Origin: Parelaphostrongylus tenuis
Taxonomy: Eukaryota; Nematoda; Chromadorea; Rhabditida; Metastrongylidae
Length of the DNA stretch: 64,000 bases
Assembly (NCBI GenBank): GCA_019055375.1
Contig: JAHQIW010005587.1
Span: 1-64,000 of the forward strand
Direction of reading: 5' to 3'
In this document: positions 1 to 8,725 of the stretch, piece by piece
How the letters are laid out: every line of letters starts with the position of its first letter
How positions within the stretch are numbered: the first letter of the stretch is position 1
Translations under genes and position numbers: made by a program
The notes under the pieces: model-generated
Database searches by the model: none
Seen by the model: the letters and a program-made list of their open reading frames with translations, nothing else
Told to the model about the DNA's origin: nothing

Positions 1-151
1 CACTTCATAGATTCGGAACTTAAAATACAAGGTTTTTAACGAAAGAGTTTCGTATTCGTAGTGAAAAAAATAGGTCTAAAACATTCGATTAGTAAAAAGA
101 CTTGATGTCTCAATGACTCAGTGCAAAGCTACAAAAATCTGTTAAGTGAGC

Positions 152-960
152 ACCAGGACCTTCACAGTCAGCGGTTTCACCTTGCCTGCTGCAATGGTTA
201 ACACTAGGTCCATGGTTTCTGTCAAGTTTCCTGGAATTTCAACTAGCAAAGAAGTAGCTCAGGCCCTTGTACAACGTTTTGTGCGTCGCAAGGCAACAGT
301 GAGTACGCTAACGGATGTATTGTTGAGTGTTCCGTTCCTTTTTCCGCGAATTCCGAAAAGGAGTAATCAAGTTGCATTTTCTAGAAAATCGTCAGTCTTC
401 TATTTGTCAACATTTGCATAACTTTACACAATTTGATTGAAAACATTCCAAAATAGTCTACCAAATTAAAAGACTTTGACTCTCCCAGTCTTTGACGTTC
501 TCGAAGTGCCAGGTCGTAACGCGTTTTTGCCTGGGTGCTGTATCATAGGCATTTTGAGTCAACTCTAATGTTAACATCACTTACGAACCACTGCAATGAC
601 AGAAAGTTGCTCTTTAACCCAACGGCGGATATGCTTTGGTATTTCGTTTTAACGTTTATCTGAATTATAGCGAAGGGGTTCCAAAAACGACATGCGCCGA
701 CAACCTATGGCTGTTGCTGCTGTTAATTAACGGCACACACCTTGACACTTTCAGGGACTCTCTCAATTTGAATACTTCGTCTTTCCACGCTTCAAGTTTG
801 TGAAGAGAACTCTGCATAGAACACAGATGTCATCATGGTGGAATTGGTCTAGAATGATTGTGACAAGCTCTGGTGAATAGAGCGATTCTAATGTTGGCAA
901 CGGGTCCGTTGGGATCGCACCCTTTTCTTGGCTCCTGGCACTGTCCGCGAAAACTAAATC
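152..960 (+). pseudogene. Secreted-protein family copy A, decayed
   Basis: Broken copy of the five-exon secreted nematode family seen best at 59916-61201. Exon 2 (about 152-299) reads RTFTVSGFTLPAAMV and still ends at a GTGAGT donor. Exon 3 (about 499-610) begins FDVLEVPGRNAFLP and then hits stops. The end of exon 4 (about 676-766) keeps LTLSGTLS, and exon 5 (about 829-960) keeps the NRAILMLATGPLGSH block but has a frameshift and a TGA where the family has Trp. Exon 1, with the signal peptide, would lie left of the window. Family assignment is by alignment with copies B, C and D in this same window; function unknown. Certainly not translatable as one protein. Confidence 0.75.
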
Positions 961-1184
961 TGAACTGTGATTTATTTCATGAAGCATCTTTATATAAGCA
1001 GGTTTTATGTAGTATTACAGCATCAGTGAATTGCAACTTACATGAGCATTGATTGGTCAGTGTCATGCAATAAATTACATCAAAGCCAAAGTATTGAGCT
1101 AGAAATTTGCACTTTTCTATTGAAAATCAAAAAGTGCAAATAAATCTCGCCTGAAAGAATTTTCTTATGCTCATGAAGAATAAG

Positions 1185-1475
1185 GATAAAGCTCTCATGA
1201 TGATCAATCCCTGATAGATACGCATGCATCCATTTAGAATTTTTTACTCCGTTCAAGGTGTTGTTGCATATCTGACCTTCATAATGACTCGTATTGGCTT
1301 ACCGATGTGTCAAGTTACTCCTGCTAATCTAACAGACAAGCCTGGAAAGAATTCGGTGACGCAAGCGAATGTCGTGAGCTTGGTGAACTCTTTAAGCACG
1401 GAATCAAACCATTCAACCATCGATTGATCATGCGCGTCGCCTGAGCACCTCTAACCAGTGAGCACATGGGCTTTC
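1185..1475 (-). mobile_element. tRNA-derived SINE, type 1, diverged copy
   Basis: Diverged copy of the roughly 300-bp repeat also found at 21949, 28764, 35225 and 55105. On the plus strand it opens with GGATAAAGCTCTC and closes with a CACCTCTAACCAGTGAGCACAT block, the complement of the tRNA-like head (an A-box of the TGGCGCAGTGG type in better copies). Many substitutions, so an old insertion. Confidence 0.7.
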
Positions 1476-2129
1476 TTACGCTCATAGTCGAAAAGAAACT
1501 CATGCATCTACTGCTGCTTAATTACTGACAATTATAAACAAATACTTGGAAAGGATGCAATAGATGAGACCAATATAAATTTATAAATATCCAAATATTC
1601 ATAGCTCTCGTGCTATTCATTAATCAAGAGTAAACCCTCGTTCCCTTGAAGACATTTCTCAAATCCACCTGGACAGGTGGTTTGAGAAAATAGCAGGAAA
1701 GATCACTTGAATCTTGAACATGGGTGATTTTCGTGAAGGTGCAGCAAGTCTTTGTGGATGACCTTTGAAATGATAGGTGAGAAAGACGTAGTTGTCAATG
1801 ACATTGGTAAATCGACCTACGTATCTGATGAGGTCTCATGCAACTTAAGCGGGTTGGAGGGAATTTGAATTGTGCATTTTACTAGTGCAGGTTGTTTTTT
1901 GTTAGCCGCAATGAAGTATAAGTCCCGAATCCGTTGCGATACAGCGTTCTTCTCTTGAATCGTCAGGAATGGTTGAAACTTTGAAGCGTGTGGATGATTA
2001 TATCTTCTGATATCCATCAAACTTAATACGAAGGAAGCTCCTTCCTCCTCATACCACAGTAAGCTTATAAAAGACACAGTGCACAAATCAATTAGTTTAG
2101 GACCTGACTCGAAAAAGTACTGAAACGGA
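1476..2129. other. Unassigned sequence
   Basis: No recognisable gene or repeat. A minus-strand open frame at 1817-2086 has no similarity I know and no initiation or splice context worth trusting. Confidence 0.5.
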
Positions 2130-2340
2130 AAAGATTCTATTTGACCGCCACTTCCGGTGTTGTGGTGTTACAGTATACTCAGTAGTGTAAGTGCGTGTGC
2201 CAAAACGTTTGCGTCACCGAGATTCGAACCCAGATCTCACTTTTTCGGAAGCGTATGCTAATCGTTGCCACAACATTCTACACTATTGGGTTTTTTGTAA
2301 CATCATAACACCGCAAAGTGGTGGTCAAATTAAATTCATT
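2130..2340 (-). mobile_element. tRNA-like SINE, type 2 (with inverted tail)
   Basis: Contains, on the minus strand, a B-box-like GGTTCGAATCTC followed by GGTGACGCAAACG, the signature of the type-2 SINE that recurs at 2375, 7053, 29865 and 38405. CACCGCAAAGTGGTGGTCAAAT at the right and its complement TTGACCGCCACTTCCGGTG at the left show that both ends of the copy carry the same tail in opposite orientation, so this is an inverted, partly dimeric copy. Confidence 0.65.
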
Positions 2341-2374
2341 TGTAATTGATTATTGATACCCAATATTTGTCAAC

Positions 2375-2600
2375 ATATGTGGGTTCAATGTCGATGACGA
2401 CTATCCCGCCAGAACCGTAGACTGTTGGCTGTTGACAGATGACGCGTTTGTAGCTTAGAAAGAGTGCTGTGCAAGACGAGCGCCGGTGGTGAAACGGTTA
2501 GCTTCGCTCCCAGAAAGCAGTGAGACCTAGGTTCGATTCCGTCTGACGCCAAACGTTTCCTGCACAGCACTCTACACCTACTGGGTATAAAGTACTGAAT
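2375..2600 (+). mobile_element. tRNA-like SINE, type 2
   Basis: Plus-strand copy with head GGGTTCAATGTCGATGACG, CTGTTGACAGATGACGCG, then the tRNA-like part (A-box-like TGGTGAAACGGTTAGC, B-box GGTTCGATTCC) and tail CTGACGCCAAACG and CACAGCACTCTACAC. The 3' tail pairs with AGAGTGCTGTGCA near 2460, so the 3' half can form a hairpin. This is a dispersed repeat, not a tRNA gene: no acceptor stem or full cloverleaf can be drawn. Confidence 0.7.
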
Positions 2601-3065
2601 CTTTTATGCCAGCTAAAGGTACAATGGTCTGCATGAGCGATGAGTGGATTATATGAGGCTCCAGTTTTGGCGTTAGTGTAACGAATTTTGTAAGTATCGG
2701 TCCGGTCTTTAGACTACTATTTCACTAAATAATTCGCGTCAACTCTTACCATAAACTATAGGGACCATATGGTGTTACACGAAAGTATTTTTATAGATAT
2801 GACTACATTGAAATTCTATCAAGAGCAATCGGCGAGAAATGCGAGAATTTTTTTTATCTTAAATTCCCTGACAGCAGTGTTGCGATGCACCACACGGTGT
2901 GAGTAAAATGCGGGTTCAACTGTCGTCTGAAGTTTAAATTCCTGCACATCATCAATCATTCAACGTCTTCGGTATACACTTGTGCTAGGATAGAAAGAGT
3001 TTCTTAACGCTCGCGAAAAATCCGAATTTTATGTTTGTTTCCACACAGTATCGGTTCTTTTATAT

Positions 3066-3100
3066 TTATGGGAATATCTCAGTGATATTTCCATAAATGA
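3066..3100. repeat. Short near-perfect palindrome
   Basis: TTTATGGGAATATC and GATATTTCCATAAA face each other across a loop of about 6 bases. It lies in otherwise unassigned sequence (2600-3180) and resembles no terminator or known element. Confidence 0.6.
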
Positions 3101-3179
3101 CTCCTGCAGCAAAGCTAGTCAAAGCGCATCAATTTTTCGAATCGTCAAGCTCCGCCATCAGTTGCACGTCAAAATCTAT

Positions 3180-3721
3180 TTGGTAAAAGATTATGACCAG
3201 CGTTTGGTGGAATTCTGAAGGTGTCTTGCATTTCAAACTTCTTGCGAATGGTCGCACCATCAATGCCGAACTCCGGCTGCGACCAGCTGAACCGAGTCAA
3301 GGATGAGTAGAATGGGATGTACTAGACATTGGATCGTCGAAAAAACGCACTGTTTTAGCTAGACAATGTCAAACCTCAAGTCGCGACAAAGACTTAAGAA
3401 AAGTTTGATGAGTGGAGAGATTCGGTCTGTCGCACAGTCCCTACAGTCTAGATGCTACGCGCGCCGACTACGGTCTTTTCCACTAGTGGAACATTTCTGC
3501 GTGGACGTCTATTCGAGACATTTGATCAAGTTATTATGAGAAGTCAAGAATTTTTTGGTTCCAGAGCTCAAGGAATGACGATTTCGAGGAGATCTGATGT
3601 TTGCAGATCGGTTGGCGGGACAATGAGGTCTTATTTAAAGAGTAATATGGCTGTTTTTGATTGAATTTAAGTATAAACTTTTCAGTAAGTCTTAAGAAAA
3701 TTTTTCCTCAACCTAGTAACA
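3180..3721 (+). mobile_element. mariner transposase remnant
   Basis: Translated plus-strand frames give MTSVWWNSEGVLHFELL and further on SPYSLDATRADYGLFH, the decayed equivalents of the mariner catalytic segments (around the second Asp, and the PPYSPDLAPSDYHLF block holding the third Asp). Frameshifts and stops throughout. The right end reads TTTTTCCTCAACC followed by TA, matching the terminal repeat of the mariner derivative at 5716-6305. No left terminal repeat was found, so the copy is 5'-truncated or rearranged. Confidence 0.7.
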
Positions 3722-4439
3722 TCATAAAAACGCTATAACAGTGGTTAAATAACAATTTTTAATAGATTCGATAGCTGTCACCTCAAATGGGTTTTACGCC
3801 ATATGTACTTAGTGGAATAGAATCATTGAAAATTGTTTGCTGACAGTTCGCTGCCCTATATCGGAAGGGAGTGCCGGATAGAGGTTATCTCGGAAGAATA
3901 GCGGTAGCACACACCCAGGGAAAGGTTGATACAAAGTTTAAGTCCATCCTAGAGTTCGAAATTTCATACTTTTCAGCATCCTTATATTCATCAATGGATG
4001 GCTACAAGTAACCTACAGACAATTTTAGGTGAAATAAGTCGTGAAGATAAATCTCTTGCGATGAATTTTGCTCGATCTGGGTGTTATGGTAAAATTGATC
4101 GTTCCATGTTACTATGCAATAACTGACCATGCTGACAATGATCAATGTTATTCGATTTGTTGCTCGTTTGATTGTATTATTGCCTAAAAAAAAGATATAA
4201 TTTACCAGTAAGTCCAAACTTGAAAGAAGTCGATTATCAAGTTATTTTATGTTCTCATTCAAGATCAAAATTGCACCAGTCCTCTGCAGAGTCAGTGGTT
4301 GAATGAGAAACAAATTCTTATCATTGGACACTTTGTCAGCAATCACCTTGTTGAAACATACGAAACATGGAGTGTTTGAAAAATGCCGACTTGATGATTG
4401 TTCATTTGACAGCAGCGCAATGTAGACCGGTCAGTAGTC
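3722..4439. other. Unassigned sequence
   Basis: AT-rich sequence with no feature I can support. Confidence 0.5.
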
Positions 4440-4600
4440 GCCTACCTCTTTGTAGGGAGAGTAGAAACTACCGAGAGGATTGGCAAAAGACTAAAGACGA
4501 CGAGTTCTGCCCCGAGTGAGGAGAGTGTTAGGTTGAAACACGTGCATGGGGAAGTACAAGAGTCCATTAACAGACCGCAAGACATGTTGCTCAAACAATA
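4440..4600 (+). mobile_element. Hammerhead-foldback element, right half only
   Basis: Matches the right arm of the foldback element at 58885-59340: ACTACCGAGAGGATTGGC, a GACGACGAG region, then the decayed ribozyme GTGAGGAG ... GGTTGAAACACGTGCATGG. The left arm is absent. The ribozyme core is lost (CTGATGA has become GTGAGGA), although GAAACACGTG survives. Confidence 0.6.
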
Positions 4601-5715
4601 ACTCCTATTTCCCTTCTTCTAAAACCAAATACGAGGTGTTACATTAATCTTTATTGAGCAGATGACGTTTCGGCAGTTCGCCTATCTAACAGAGCCTGGA
4701 AAGGTGAAATCGTTTGCAATCCAGTCAGTCCAACACCTTCCATTACTCCTTTAGAAAAATTCACTCAGATCTAGTTATCAATAACAATCAAACACAACAT
4801 CAACTCTTAACATACTCACGCGCTTTCTTATATGTGTTCCCTGAACGACTCAAGCAAAGATCAGGGGAAGGAGATCGCATAGGTCTCGTAATGCACCCTA
4901 GTTATAAAAACAACAGTCCTGTATACTGACTCATATCACAAGTGACAAGATATAAAGCGAGGCATTATTCTTTTCGGTTTATAGTTGGATAGATGGTCTT
5001 AATCTGAAATGCTTTCCAAGATCTTTCGAGCTGATGTTCTATGTTCCTGAGGCAAATATGGTGACTTCTATGCTATAGTCTACTCCGTCATGCTTCTGTG
5101 CTCAATGTGTTCCTTAGCGGGTTGTTTCGTCTATTATGCGCTTATCAGAAGTGTTCTTCCATGCGGGCATAGAGCGGCTTACCAGTTTCGCCAACAAGTT
5201 TACCTCTGCACACTTTGCAGGAGATTAGGTAAAGTGTATCTACGCTTAGCAGTCACCCTCTCTGCCGTTGGGACATGTTTGCAACCTTTCTTTATACAGA
5301 GACGGTCATATAAGCTGAACTAGTTGGCGCCTTAGAGTATTCGGTAGTATTTCAATGATAGCTACCGATTGCTCTAAATCTGCTCTTTTAAAACAACGTT
5401 TTATAGCTGTAGAAATGTCATTTGGGAAGAGAAACAGTGTTATAAACGACTATTTTCCCTACATTCGATTTTGTCGTCGGAAGAGCGTTGTTTTTCTAAA
5501 CCTAAGCCGAAGGGTTACAAATTCGTACCCGTTAGAAGTGGCTATAACCCCGAACCAGTGTAGCGGATTCCACTCTTAGCTCCCTCCCCGTACACACATT
5601 GGCGGCCGTTCGTAGTATGTTTTTTTTTAACGCCTTTTCGTATGTGAGGTATGAGAGGAGAGAAAGTGAACCAATATATTCTAATAACTTGGCTTTCGGG
5701 ACCACGTTGTTAATA

Positions 5716-6305
5716 GGTTGAGGAGAAAGTTTTCCTGAATTTGCTTATAAAAACTTTATTTATGCATCAATTAAGTTCGAACAAAAGACAATTTAATAGT
5801 CAAAGTAGTCTCCTTCTGAGTCGATAACGTTCAGCCACAGATCTGGCAACATGAAGATCCCGCGGCGGTAGAAAACACTGTCCTTGGAGTTGAAGGAATT
5901 TCGAAGAGTTCCTCGACCTCGCCCGTGTTATTGAACTTCTGGTCTCGCAGAAATGTTCCATTGACCGGAAGAGTGGTAATCAATCGGTGCCAGGTCTGTC
6001 GAGTATGGTGAATGCGGCAGACCTCCCTGCAAAGTCTCGTAGACAGCTGTCTTTCCAGCAGTTCCTTCGTCCCATGCCTCATTGATTCGACGAACACTGT
6101 CAGCGGCATTTGTGCCCACTCTGTACTCGTGAAGCATCAACAGTCGTTTCTGTTTCGCGGTTCAGTTCCATCTTGCGGCAGTATAGAAGAGTTATATATC
6201 AATCGATGCGCAAGAAAACGAGCTTTCAAACCATGTGAAAACTGCATATAAAACATGCGAACATGTTAACGTTATGGGCAAATTCCGGGAACTTTCTCCT
6301 CAACC
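5716..6305 (-). mobile_element. Internally deleted mariner (MITE-like)
   Basis: A 590-bp element with terminal inverted repeats beginning GGTTGAGGAGAAAGTT, flanked by TA at 5714-5715 and 6306-6307, the mariner target duplication. Minus-strand coding remnants: the N-terminal transposase segment LHEYRVGTNAADSVRRINEA at 6140-6060 is followed almost directly by the C-terminal segment SPYSTDLAPIDYH ... FLRDQKFNNTGEVEEL and the end LPDLWLN. Most of the catalytic domain is missing. It cuts the surrounding PLE between its NLTENGYI and WSRKPS segments, so it inserted after the PLE. Confidence 0.85.
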
Positions 6306-7052
6306 TATTATGTAGCCGTTCTCGGTTAGGTTATCTGCGCGTTCATGAAAGGAGCCAATTATCTGTTTGGTATCTCACAAGTGAAACATATATATACTCT
6401 GACTGTTCATTCAGCAATCTAAAATAATAATTCAATTCGTTTTGAGTGGAAGACATAGTTAAACAATCATCTATATACCTACAGTAGGGCAATGGCCGGA
6501 GATCCAGCACTGGAGCTTCCACTTTTAACATAAAGGCAATAGCCAGGCTAGGTGCCAGTCGCTGATCTATTACCAACACTCTCATTTGAACAAGGTACGT
6601 TTCGGACCCTCTGAAGATTAAGCAGTTCAGGCACTCATCGGATAGAACCATGAACTGTTGAATCGTTAAGTCACACATGTTTACAACTCCCTGATGTTGT
6701 ATAAGAAGCTCGTGTGTGGCTACAATGTAGAGTCATTCGACACGTTCTTATCGAAAGCAGTGACGTCGAGTGACTCCATTACGTAAGCTTCGTTTGGATC
6801 GAATTTATAGCCAATCCCAGAACATCTGAGTGTTTGTCACATTACCTGAAATGTGGCTTAGCGACTGGGAGCTACTGAAGTTAAAAACCGTGTTAACCTA
6901 TCCGTCGGTCCGCCTACGCAGCTGATGAAGGGTCTAACTTTGAATATAACTGGATCGTTAGACATTAGATCACCAGTGGATATTAACTTATGTGTTTTTA
7001 TAACTACAAGACGAGACATATTGGTGACTGGAATTTTAAATGAATAATAATA

Positions 7053-7312
7053 TACCCATTGATGTAGAGCAATGTGCAAAACTTTCGCCGCAGACGAGAC
7101 TAGAACCCTCACCTCACTCCAACACGAAGCGAAGAAAGAGCTATGTGCAAAATGGGCGTCAGTAGTGTAACGGACAGAGCACACATTCTTGGAAAGAGTG
7201 AGGTGCTGGTTTTAGTCCGTCTGATGCAACGTTTTGCACATTGCTCTACATCAATGGGTATATATCTGAAACATCACACCACCCGCTTTAAGCGGTTAAA
7301 TAAAACGAATAT
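7053..7312 (+). mobile_element. Inverted type-2 SINE dimer inside a PLE
   Basis: Left and right ends are inverted copies of one another: TACCCATTGATGTAGAGCAA at the left and TTGCTCTACATCAATGGGTA at the right. Between them is a tRNA-like portion (GGCGTCAGTAGTGTAACGG, then CTGATGCAACG). The right side ends in the type-2 tail CACCACCCGCTTTAAGCGGT followed by TAAATAAA. It separates two contiguous segments of the PLE reverse transcriptase (HLSLFK and VTNMSRLVVIKTHKL). Confidence 0.65.
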
Positions 7313-7908
7313 CATTTGAAAAGTGATAGATGGTTTAAAACCTGCCTCTTTGCCATATGGACCCACTCATTGTTTATTTGCGCTTTTTCCTTTTTGAATC
7401 CCTCTACAGAAGATGTCTGGCAGATCGAAGCATCTTCGAGATATTTATTCGTTATTGCGATACATAACTGTCGAGGAATCGCAACAAATTCTTTACCCTT
7501 ATCACTAACTGATTACCCAATCCTTTTTGCACGATGGTGAATAAGGGTTTCAAAGGTTTCGTCAGCAGTTTTTCAGAATTTCCTATCAACCTCCTCGCAG
7601 GGTCTTGTTGCCCATAGAACGCTGAGGATATGGTGGCATTGATACGACCTCTATATGCTGTTCATTCCTATTGGTCTTTTCAGCTCTGGCCTTTTTACGG
7701 AGTTGATCTCGTAGTTCATGTATAGCACATGCAACCACACGCAAAGATAATTTAGAAATGTGTCGAGATGATGAAAAGCTTGGGACCCAATTCTAGTAGC
7801 TAGCGCGCACCATCAGAGAGGGTTATTGCCCCCACACACAGTGACCGTTGATTTCTGGGTGCATTATTGCCCTACTGTGACTCGCTTAATCTTCAATAGC
7901 GGTATCCG

Positions 7909-8175
7909 TTATGCCTTCTCAAACCATGCTGTGCAATAATCATCTGATTTTTTCAAAGGATCATGGAGTTTTCTGAATAAAGTAACGTTAGCATTCGACC
8001 TAATAGATTTGCCAAGCAATTCCAACTCACCAGCCATTCTCCTCCAAAGGTTGCCATCCGAATACTGATCACAGTAATATTCCTTCGTCACGCACTTCTT
8101 CAGCACAGCGTGCAACGTGTCTTGCTTGCATCGTAGACAGGCGAGGAATACATTCAACTCGATAATCATATTCGA
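7909..8175 (-). CDS. Unidentified reading-frame fragment
   Basis: A minus-strand frame of about 88 residues without stops (SNMIIELNVFLACLRC ... CTAWFEKA) lies just upstream of the PLE fragment at 8230 and runs into its antisense strand. Its composition (two Cys pairs, mixed charged residues) looks like real or recently real coding sequence. I do not recognise it, and neither a start codon nor splice sites are evident. It could be the 3' part of another element's open frame. Confidence 0.25.
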   Translation of the reverse strand, partial: SNMIIELNVFLACLRCKQDTLHAVLKKCVTKEYYCDQYSDGNLWRRMAGELELLGKSIRSNANVTLFRKLHDPLKKSDDYCTAWFEKA

Positions 8176-8229
8176 TAGATGTCCTCTGGTACACCACATA
8201 GTGCGTGAAGTCGTGAGAGGGCTGGCAAT

Positions 8230-8725
8230 GAGGCGACGATTGGCCCCTGGCCTGGCGATTGCTTTTATGTAGAAAGTAGAAGCAGCAGTGATGGATCTTC
8301 GGCCCATCACTCTAGTTATATAGATGATTGTTTGGTTATCTGTTCCACTCAAGAGGAATTGGATAATTGTTTAGGTTGTCGAATGAACAGTCAGAGTATA
8401 TAAGATTCACTCTCGAGATACCAAAAGATAACTGGCACCCTTTCTTGAACGTGCAAATAAACTTAACCACGAGCGGTTACGTAACCAAGTGGTACCGAAA
8501 GCCAAGTAATAATAATATCGTGGTTCACTATCTCTCTTCTCATCACTTACATCTTAAAGGAGTGATGGAGGTGCTTGACTGAGTGGATTGCAGACAATTT
8601 GATCTTTCCAGGCCCTGATGAAGGCGAACTGCTGAAACGTCAGCTGTTGAATAAAGATCAATGTAACATCTCGTATTTGGCTCAAAGAAGAAAATTAGGA
8701 AAGACAAATTCTAAAATTAATCTCA
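8230..8725 (+). mobile_element. Penelope-like element fragment (RT thumb and end)
   Basis: Plus-strand PLE fragment. RRLAPGLAIAFM is followed by YIDDC at about 8317-8331, then RLSNEQSEYIRFTLEI, WHPFLNVQINLTTSGYVTKW and YRKPSNNNIVVHYL up to 8560. The GIY-YIG part is missing: the sequence jumps to the terminal region with the hammerhead motif (8608-8648), followed by GTTGAATAAAGATCAATGTA. The reverse transcriptase is truncated on both sides and carries a stop before YIDDC. Confidence 0.8.
8608..8648 (+). ncRNA. Minimal hammerhead ribozyme motif, PLE type
   Basis: CTGATGA at 8615-8621 and GAAA at 8634-8637 are both intact. Helix II is GGC/GCT with one wobble, and helix III is the self-complementary ACGT (8637-8640) followed by the cleavable C at 8641. 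Helix I is weak (GGCC against AGCT). PLEs are known to carry such motifs; whether this copy cleaves is doubtful. Confidence 0.5.

Larger units (their letters stand above)
4615..7830 (-). mobile_element. Penelope-like retroelement, interrupted copy
   Basis: Minus-strand PLE reading from about 7830 down to 4615. Upstream reverse-transcriptase frames (LLELGPKLF, SDKGKEFVAIPRQL) lie at 7810-7330; VVIKTHKLISTGDL and FKVRPFISCVGGPTDRLTRF at 7020-6880; and the catalytic CRYIDDCLTMSSTQ near 6480. Past the mariner insertion, WSRKPSY continues at about 5700. A decayed GIY-YIG endonuclease region lies at 5330-5090, and the terminal repeat-like end at 4700-4615 keeps GCCGAAACGTC from a hammerhead whose CTGANGA box is destroyed. 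Two elements are nested in it: the mariner derivative at 5716-6305 and the SINE dimer at 7053-7312. Stops and frameshifts make it inactive. Confidence 0.8.

Noticed and set aside
1826..1850. CTGATGAGGTC as another hammerhead start
   Set aside because: No GAAA box or pairing helices follow at the required spacing.
1817..2086. 89-codon minus-strand frame
   Set aside because: No domain, no family, no conserved splice or start context; length is within what chance gives in this composition.
4664..4700. Ribozyme motif at the end of the minus-strand PLE
   Set aside because: GCCGAAACGTC is kept but the CTGANGA box is destroyed by insertion-like changes, so it is not listed as a ribozyme.
8015..8352. 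The right part of the 147-codon minus frame
   Set aside because: From about 8230 it is antisense to PLE reverse transcriptase; only the left part was kept as an unidentified fragment.
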